Positions 60,408 through 64,000 of a DNA stretch of 64,000 bases are shown one piece after another. Made by a program: the position numbers and the translations under genes. The stretch lies in NCBI RefSeq assembly GCF_002356415.1, contig NZ_AP018338.1, positions 1,364,001-1,428,000 on the forward strand, in the 5' to 3' direction. Under the pieces are notes generated by a model. The model did no database searches and had not been told where the DNA came from. It saw only the letters and a program-made list of their open reading frames with translations. The first letter of the stretch is position 1; each line of letters starts with the position of its first letter. The stretch is from Streptococcus oralis subsp. tigurinus. Lineage in GTDB: Bacteria > Bacillota > Bacilli > Lactobacillales > Streptococcaceae.

Positions 60408-60935
60408 AAATTATAATTCTGACTTTTCCATTGATTTTACATTTTAATTTAAAATAAAAAGAGATAAGAATTTGAACTGCATCCCAAAAGTTAGACAAAA
60501 AATCTAACTTTTGGGGTGTTTTTTTTGTTACACTATATTTTACAATTTATCCAAAAAAGGTAGAGTTTGAATTGAAATACAGTGCAATATATTGCATTTG
60601 GCAAAAAGAAAAAACGCTTGAAATCAGCGTTTTTCTTATGTATTGATTCGTATTGAATGCTTACTTCACTTCTGTAAAAATTAACTTATACTCTTACAAA
60701 GCTTATTCTGATAGACTTTATAAGCGTCTGCGGAAAAAAGGTAGAGAAAAAGGTAGAGATTCATACAGTGTCTAGATTTTCCAAAAATACTTTATTAAAC
60801 TTAAAACCTGGTTTGACACGGTTTGATTTCAAGTAATCTATAAATAACTTTACATCAAAATTTAGCAGACTAGTACTGCTTTTTTATTTCAAAAAAATTG
60901 AATAAATTTGTTTGGAATAGGGAAATTTATTATTC
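60408..60935. other. Island segment without intact genes (left part)
   Basis: AT-rich DNA. It holds a strong terminator hairpin (60483-60528), a second hairpin AAACGCTTGAAATCAGCGTTT (about 60631-60652), and a repeated GGTAGAG motif (three times between 60560 and 60760, twice followed within 30 nt by ACAGTG). A 34-residue open stretch at 60761-60865 on the minus strand (LNFDVKLFIDYLKSNR ...) has no start and looks like a gene remnant. Confidence 0.5.
60483..60528 (+). terminator. Strong hairpin terminator after the queC fragment
   Basis: CCCAAAAGTTAGA pairs perfectly with TCTAACTTTTGGG (13 bp), followed by GTGTTTTTTTTG. The stem sequence recurs in the terminator at 61961-62003, and it also resembles ends of IS3-type elements. 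Confidence 0.82.
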
Positions 60936-61315
60936 CTATAAAGAGCCATCTAAATATTTACTTAGCTGAGAATTTATAAAACTGGTTGCTACACTTTTAA
61001 TTACTTCCAAAGTCATAGGTAGAGCATTTTCTTTGATATTAGTCTTAGTCCTATTCCACATAGTGTTTTCTCTTATTTTATCTAGAAAATCATGCCCCTC
61101 CCAAGTCAAAGCACCGACACTAAAAAATAGATTCCATCATTAGCATACGTTGGTTTATAACTTTTTATTAATCCTGCTTCAAACAACAAGTCGCAATGAT
61201 AGGCTATTGTCTCTATATCATATCCGTCAATTTGTAAATTAGACAACCCAGTTGATCTATATTCATCCTCAATTTTAAAAAGTATCAAACGATATAAATC
61301 CATATCTCTCTTCAT
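60936..61315 (-). pseudogene. DUF2513 family protein, frameshifted
   Basis: The 5' part starts MKRDMDLYRLILFKIEDEY and runs to NDGIYF, matching the start of the phage/ICE-associated DUF2513 family. One base appears to be missing from the T-run near 61121-61126. Restoring it joins a second part, GALTWEGHDFLDKIREN to YLDGSL, ending in TAG at 60936-60938, for a normal family length of about 126 residues. As written, the frame stops early (LVSVL). It could be a real lesion or a homopolymer sequencing error. Function unknown. Confidence 0.8.
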
Positions 61316-61419
61316 CTTAATAATCTCTACACAGTAACATATATTCATAGTGTACAACTTATTAATAGAAGGGTCAAGTGGTAAATCAGTGGATTTTATC
61401 CAAATATATACAGTTCTTT

Positions 61420-61448
61420 TTTCCGAAAAAATTTATATTTTTCGGAAA
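61420..61448. promoter_or_regulatory. Perfect inverted repeat, candidate operator
   Basis: TTTCCGAAAAA and TTTTTCGGAAA (11 bp, 7-nt spacer) about 105 nt upstream of the DUF2513 start. The form suits a phage-type repressor site, but no repressor gene is present. Confidence 0.45.
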
Positions 61449-61960
61449 GTTAATAAAACCTTTGAACTTGAACATAAATAATGACTCTATAAGAGGAGGT
61501 TTTTATATTTTTTATGATCAAAATCAGTTAGTTCAAAGAAGTTGATCGTTTCATTATTGTTTACCTAATTTGGACTATTAAGTTGTATAACATGATTAAT
61601 CTGAGGATTAGTTGATTTTTAAAACGATGATTTTATGACATAGAGTAGCTAGATATGAATTAAGGATGACGGTTTTAAGTGGAAAAAGAAACGAGTATAT
61701 TTCAGAGTGATGAGTTTGATGATTATTATAGAAGTGTATTAAATGGTGGTAAATATGTTAATCCCGATTGTAGGGAAGACATTGATACACCCTACTATAA
61801 TTTTTTAGCAGAATAAAGAAGAAATTGAAATCCTATATTTCTTGATATAAAGCGACTCTAAAGGATTTAGTTTCACCTTAATTTGTCAGTGACCTTTAAA
61901 ATTTTTTTAATCCATATACTTACTTCCTAAAATCATAGATCGTACCATTATTCTCAAAGT

Positions 61961-62003
61961 AAAAAAGACCCCAAAAGTTAGAAATAATCCAACTTTTGAG
62001 GCG
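61961..62003 (-). terminator. Terminator of the choline-binding protein gene
   Basis: On the minus strand CCTCAAAAGTTGGA pairs with CTAACTTTTGGGG (with G-T pairs) and runs into TCTTTTTTAC, 10 nt after the stop. Confidence 0.8.
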
Positions 62004-62011
62004 TTAATCAA

Positions 62012-62953
62012 TTAAGGCTCATTATTGATAACAGAGCCACCACTACTGAATGTATAAGAAACACCGTCTATAATTAGAGTTTTATTACTTGCAAATGCAC
62101 CACCATCGTTAGGATCTGCATAATATCTACTTCCGTTAAACTCAAGCCAACCCGTTTTCATCTCAAAAGTAACTGGGTCGAAATAATATTGTTTTCCATC
62201 TAATAATATCCACCGACCTACAAATGCCTTACCAAATTCGTCAAAGCAATACGTTTTCCCATCTATCGTTTGCCAACCTGACAATCGTTCTCCACTTTCT
62301 GGGTCGTAATAATACCATATTGATTTACCATTTGAATCTTCTAATAACACCCAACCCGTTTTCATATCACAATTAACTGGGTCAAAATAATAAAATTTTC
62401 CGTCTATTTTGTGTGAGCCTTTAAGTGCAGAATATTTAAAGTAATACCATTTCCCATCTATATTTTTCCAACCTTCTGGTAGTGCTCCGCTGACAGGATC
62501 GAAATAATACCAACTTGGATCAGGAGTTTCTAATAACATCCAACCCGTTTTCATCTCGTAAGTAACTGAGTCAAAATAATATTGTTTTCCACCTATATTA
62601 TGCATACCCCCGCGTAGACCATCTGAATAAAGGTAATACCATTTCCCATCTACATTTTGCCAGCCTGTTTTTAAATCACCATTCACTGGATCGTAATAAC
62701 TCCATTGTTTTACTAGTTTGCCTCCACTAGTATACTCATCTAATTGCCAGCCAGTTACCATATATCCTCTGTTATCAAACCTATACCATTTTCCGTCAAT
62801 TTCAGTTCGAGCACCTCTGATATAATACGAACCATTAGGGTATGTATACCACCAACCAATATTATCTCTATGCCAATCAGCCTTTACTTGAGACATTGGA
62901 ATTAAAAGCGATATCACAATCGCACTAGCAAGCAATAGCTTATTTTTTTTCAT
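62012..62953 (-). CDS. Choline-binding protein made only of cell-wall-binding repeats
   Basis: A 313-residue secreted protein. The signal peptide (LLLASAIVISLLIPMSQVKA) is followed directly by about a dozen aromatic/Gly repeats of the CW_binding_1 type (GWWYTYPNGSYYI, IDGKWYRFDNRGYMVTGW, VDGKWYYLYSDG, MKTGWMLLE ...). These should bind phosphocholine on teichoic acids. No enzymatic domain is present, as in CbpF/CbpJ-like proteins. Some repeats are longer (DPVNGDLKTGW, DPESGERLSGW). Start at the ATG after AAGGAGGGAAAGAA, not the overlapping TTG. Confidence 0.9.
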   Translation of the reverse strand: MKKNKLLLASAIVISLLIPMSQVKADWHRDNIGWWYTYPNGSYYIRGARTEIDGKWYRFDNRGYMVTGWQLDEYTSGGKLVKQWSYYDPVNGDLKTGWQNVDGKWYYLYSDGLRGGMHNIGGKQYYFDSVTYEMKTGWMLLETPDPSWYYFDPVSGALPEGWKNIDGKWYYFKYSALKGSHKIDGKFYYFDPVNCDMKTGWVLLEDSNGKSIWYYYDPESGERLSGWQTIDGKTYCFDEFGKAFVGRWILLDGKQYYFDPVTFEMKTGWLEFNGSRYYADPNDGGAFASNKTLIIDGVSYTFSSGGSVINNEP

Positions 62954-62991
62954 TTTCTTTCCCTCCTTGCGCAATCTTTATATCCGCTTTC

Positions 62992-63020
62992 ATTGTACCA
63001 TGTTTATCACTATTAATCAA
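62992..63020 (-). promoter_or_regulatory. Promoter of the choline-binding protein gene
   Basis: On the minus strand TTGATT (63015-63020), 17 nt, TACAAT (62992-62997) with an upstream TGG. It lies about 40 nt from the start codon. Confidence 0.7.
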
Positions 63021-63114
63021 CTGATGTCAAGATATAGGAAGCTCACTATCAATGAATTCAAGAAATAACTTAAAATTAATAAAAGAGGCACTTAGGTCTC
63101 TTTTTTCTTGCCCT

Positions 63115-63143
63115 TTGCCATTTTTCAAAAAATATGCTAGACT
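63115..63143 (+). promoter_or_regulatory. Promoter of queC
   Basis: TTGCCA (63115-63120), 17 nt, TAGACT (63138-63143), extended TGC. Confidence 0.78.
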
Positions 63144-63232
63144 GTAGGTAGAATATTACGATGTTTGGGACATGCCATCGCTAAAAAAAACCTCTACTTG
63201 GTATTTTTTAGCTCCCCTAAAGGGAGCTTTTT
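63144..63232 (+). ncRNA. Riboswitch-like leader of queC (preQ1-I-like candidate)
   Basis: Same aptamer-like pseudoknot (CGATG/CATCG, A8 tail, CC pairing with loop GG), antiterminator (GCTAAAAAA/TTTTTTAGC) and terminator (AGCTCCC/GGGAGCT-TTTTT) as the left copy, with one base change in the terminator loop. Location before a queuosine-precursor operon suits preQ1 sensing, with ligand binding favouring termination. The fit to the published consensus is partial. Confidence 0.65.
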
Positions 63233-63269
63233 GCGTGCTCTGAACATTTCCCATTTTGGAAGGAGTACT

Positions 63270-63923
63270 ATGAAACGTCAATCAGCCTTGGTCGTCTTTA
63301 GTGGCGGTCAAGATTCCACAACCTGCCTTTTTTGGGCTAAAGAACACTATGAAGCAGTCGAAGCTGTCACCTTTGCCTACGGCCAACGCCATCATCTCGA
63401 AATCCAAGTTGCCAAAGAAATCGCTAAGGAACAGGGTATTCGTCATCACATCCTAGATATGTCTCTGCTGGGACAAATCACTGAAAATGCGCTGACCTCT
63501 GATATGGAAATCGAGCAAAAAGAGGGAGAGGTTCCCAATACCTTTGTTGACGGTCGCAACCACCTCTTTCTTTCCTTTGCAGCAGTTCTTGCCAAACAAC
63601 TTGGTATTAAAGACATCGTGACAGGTGTCTGCGAGACAGATTTCTCAGGCTACCCTGACTGCCGGGATATCTTTGTCAAATCCCTTAATGTTACTCTCAA
63701 CCTTGCCATGGATTATGACTTTGTTATCCAAACACCTCTCATGTGGCTTGACAAGGCTGAAACTTGGGAATTAGCCGACCAACTCGGTGCCTTTGACTAT
63801 GTTCGTGAAAAGACCTTGACCTGCTACAACGGAATTATCGGAAGTGGCTGTGGAGATTGCCCAGCCTGCCACCTACGTCAGCATGGTTTAGATGTTTATC
63901 TTTCACAGAAAGGAGAGGGCTAA
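63270..63923 (+). CDS. queC: 7-cyano-7-deazaguanine synthase
   Basis: A 217-residue PP-loop ATPase making preQ0 in queuosine biosynthesis. The PP-loop is [28 protein letters not shown] and [15 protein letters not shown] are family blocks, and the zinc site is [15 protein letters not shown]. Start at MKRQSA with GGAAGGAGTACT. Its stop overlaps the queD start (TAATG). It is complete, in contrast to the fragment at 60057. Confidence 0.96.
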   Translation: MKRQSALVVFSGGQDSTTCLFWAKEHYEAVEAVTFAYGQRHHLEIQVAKEIAKEQGIRHHILDMSLLGQITENALTSDMEIEQKEGEVPNTFVDGRNHLFLSFAAVLAKQLGIKDIVTGVCETDFSGYPDCRDIFVKSLNVTLNLAMDYDFVIQTPLMWLDKAETWELADQLGAFDYVREKTLTCYNGIIGSGCGDCPACHLRQHGLDVYLSQKGEG

Positions 63924-64000
63924 TGTTTTTCGCACCTAAAGAAATCAAACAGGAAACTGGGGAGTCTCTCGTCTACAATCCTCACAGAACCTTAGTTTCA
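63923..64000 (+). CDS. queD: 6-carboxytetrahydropterin synthase QueD, 5' part
   Basis: The ATG overlaps the queC TAA by one base. The 26 codons visible ([14 protein letters not shown] ... NPHRTLVS) match the start of streptococcal QueD, the second enzyme of the preQ0 pathway. The rest is outside the window. Confidence 0.8.
   Translation, partial: MFFAPKEIKQETGESLVYNPHRTLVS

Larger units (their letters stand above)
61316..62003. other. Island segment without intact genes (right part)
   Basis: Contains a perfect 11-bp dyad TTTCCGAAAAA/TTTTTCGGAAA (61420-61448), and a GAGGAGG ribosome-binding site at about 61494-61500 followed by an ATG whose frame closes after five codons (a decayed gene start). 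It also holds a GTG-started 45-codon open frame at 61679-61816 (+; VEKETSIFQSDEFDDYY ...) that may be a small gene or a fragment. Base composition is very AT-rich compared with the core genes. Confidence 0.5.
63095..63449 (+). repeat. Direct repeat, right copy (queC promoter, leader and 5' end)
   Basis: Second copy of 59882-60236, offset by exactly 3213 nt. It starts in the middle of what would be the trxA terminator (GGTCTCTTTTTTCTTG), now preceded by unrelated sequence. Confidence 0.92.

Noticed and set aside
61679..61816. A 45-codon GTG-started gene in the island
   Set aside because: The start is not convincing (the AAGGAT site is too distant) and an overlapping ATG frame closes after 14 codons; kept only in the region description.
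60483..62003. The two hairpins with CCCAAAAGTTAGA stems as the ends of one IS3-type element
   Set aside because: Each works as an intrinsic terminator, there is no transposase between them, and no target duplication is seen. A relationship to IS ends cannot be excluded.

Overview
The window is low-GC Firmicute chromosome from a mitis-group Streptococcus (S. mitis / S. oralis / S. infantis neighbourhood). The reasons are three BOX elements, a choline-binding protein, gene order that follows the pneumococcal chromosome (rpsO, gpmA, ileS, divIVA-ylm-ftsZ-ftsA, murF-ddl-recR-pbp2B, sialic-acid locus, recG-alr-acpS-aroG-secA, der-dnaI-dnaB-nrdR, trxA-queC), and protein sequences (for example PBP2B, compared from memory) that are close to but clearly diverged from S. 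pneumoniae. No rRNA, tRNA or CRISPR array was seen.

Layout. 1-2.8 kb: BOX, an amino-acid oxidase, a Nif3-like protein and trmK. 2.9-3.6 kb: an IS200-type element abutting the 3' end of a P-type ATPase gene. 6.1-10.4 kb: a lysophospholipid acyltransferase, then a siderophore-type iron ABC operon with an esterase. 10.5-11.9 kb: cadD with a Cys-rich upstream ORF, bracketed by repeats and tandem terminators. 11.9-22.5 kb: rpsO, gpmA, T-box-controlled ileS and the division cluster divIVA/ylmH/ylmG/sepF/ylmE/ftsZ/ftsA, with a short extra DivIVA paralogue. 22.7-29.6 kb: membrane protein, Nudix, murF, ddl, recR, pbp2B. 29.8-39.3 kb: a compact sialic-acid catabolic locus (RpiR regulator, ROK kinase, lyase, YesL-like, YhcH, SatABC-type transporter, epimerase, acetyl esterase) without sialidase or PTS genes. 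39.5-59.9 kb: recG, alr, acpS, two DAHP synthases, secA, lemA/TPM pair, der, nitroreductase, dnaI, dnaB, nrdR, a GntR-ABC operon, lrgAB, a MarR regulator and trxA. 59.9-64 kb: an accessory island placed between a truncated and an intact copy of queC; both copies carry the same riboswitch-like leader. queD starts at the right edge.

How the parts work together. Three promoters of the sialic-acid region (lyase, epimerase, acetyl esterase) carry the same inverted repeat TGAAAGTAGTTTYA at a nearly constant 56-57 nt from the -35 box, plus cre-like boxes, which suggests a regulon controlled by the local RpiR protein and CcpA. The MarR gene and the DUF4649-trxA operon share an ATTGC-N4-GCAAT type site, suggesting a small redox regulon. 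cadD appears to be under translational attenuation by a 24-residue leader peptide whose last eight codons include three Cys codons, with a sequence complementary to the cadD ribosome-binding site. The queC leaders fold on paper into an H-type pseudoknot followed by an antiterminator/terminator pair, as expected of a preQ1-I-like riboswitch.

All functional calls come from reading the sequence. Identities and structures were judged by eye, without searches or folding software.
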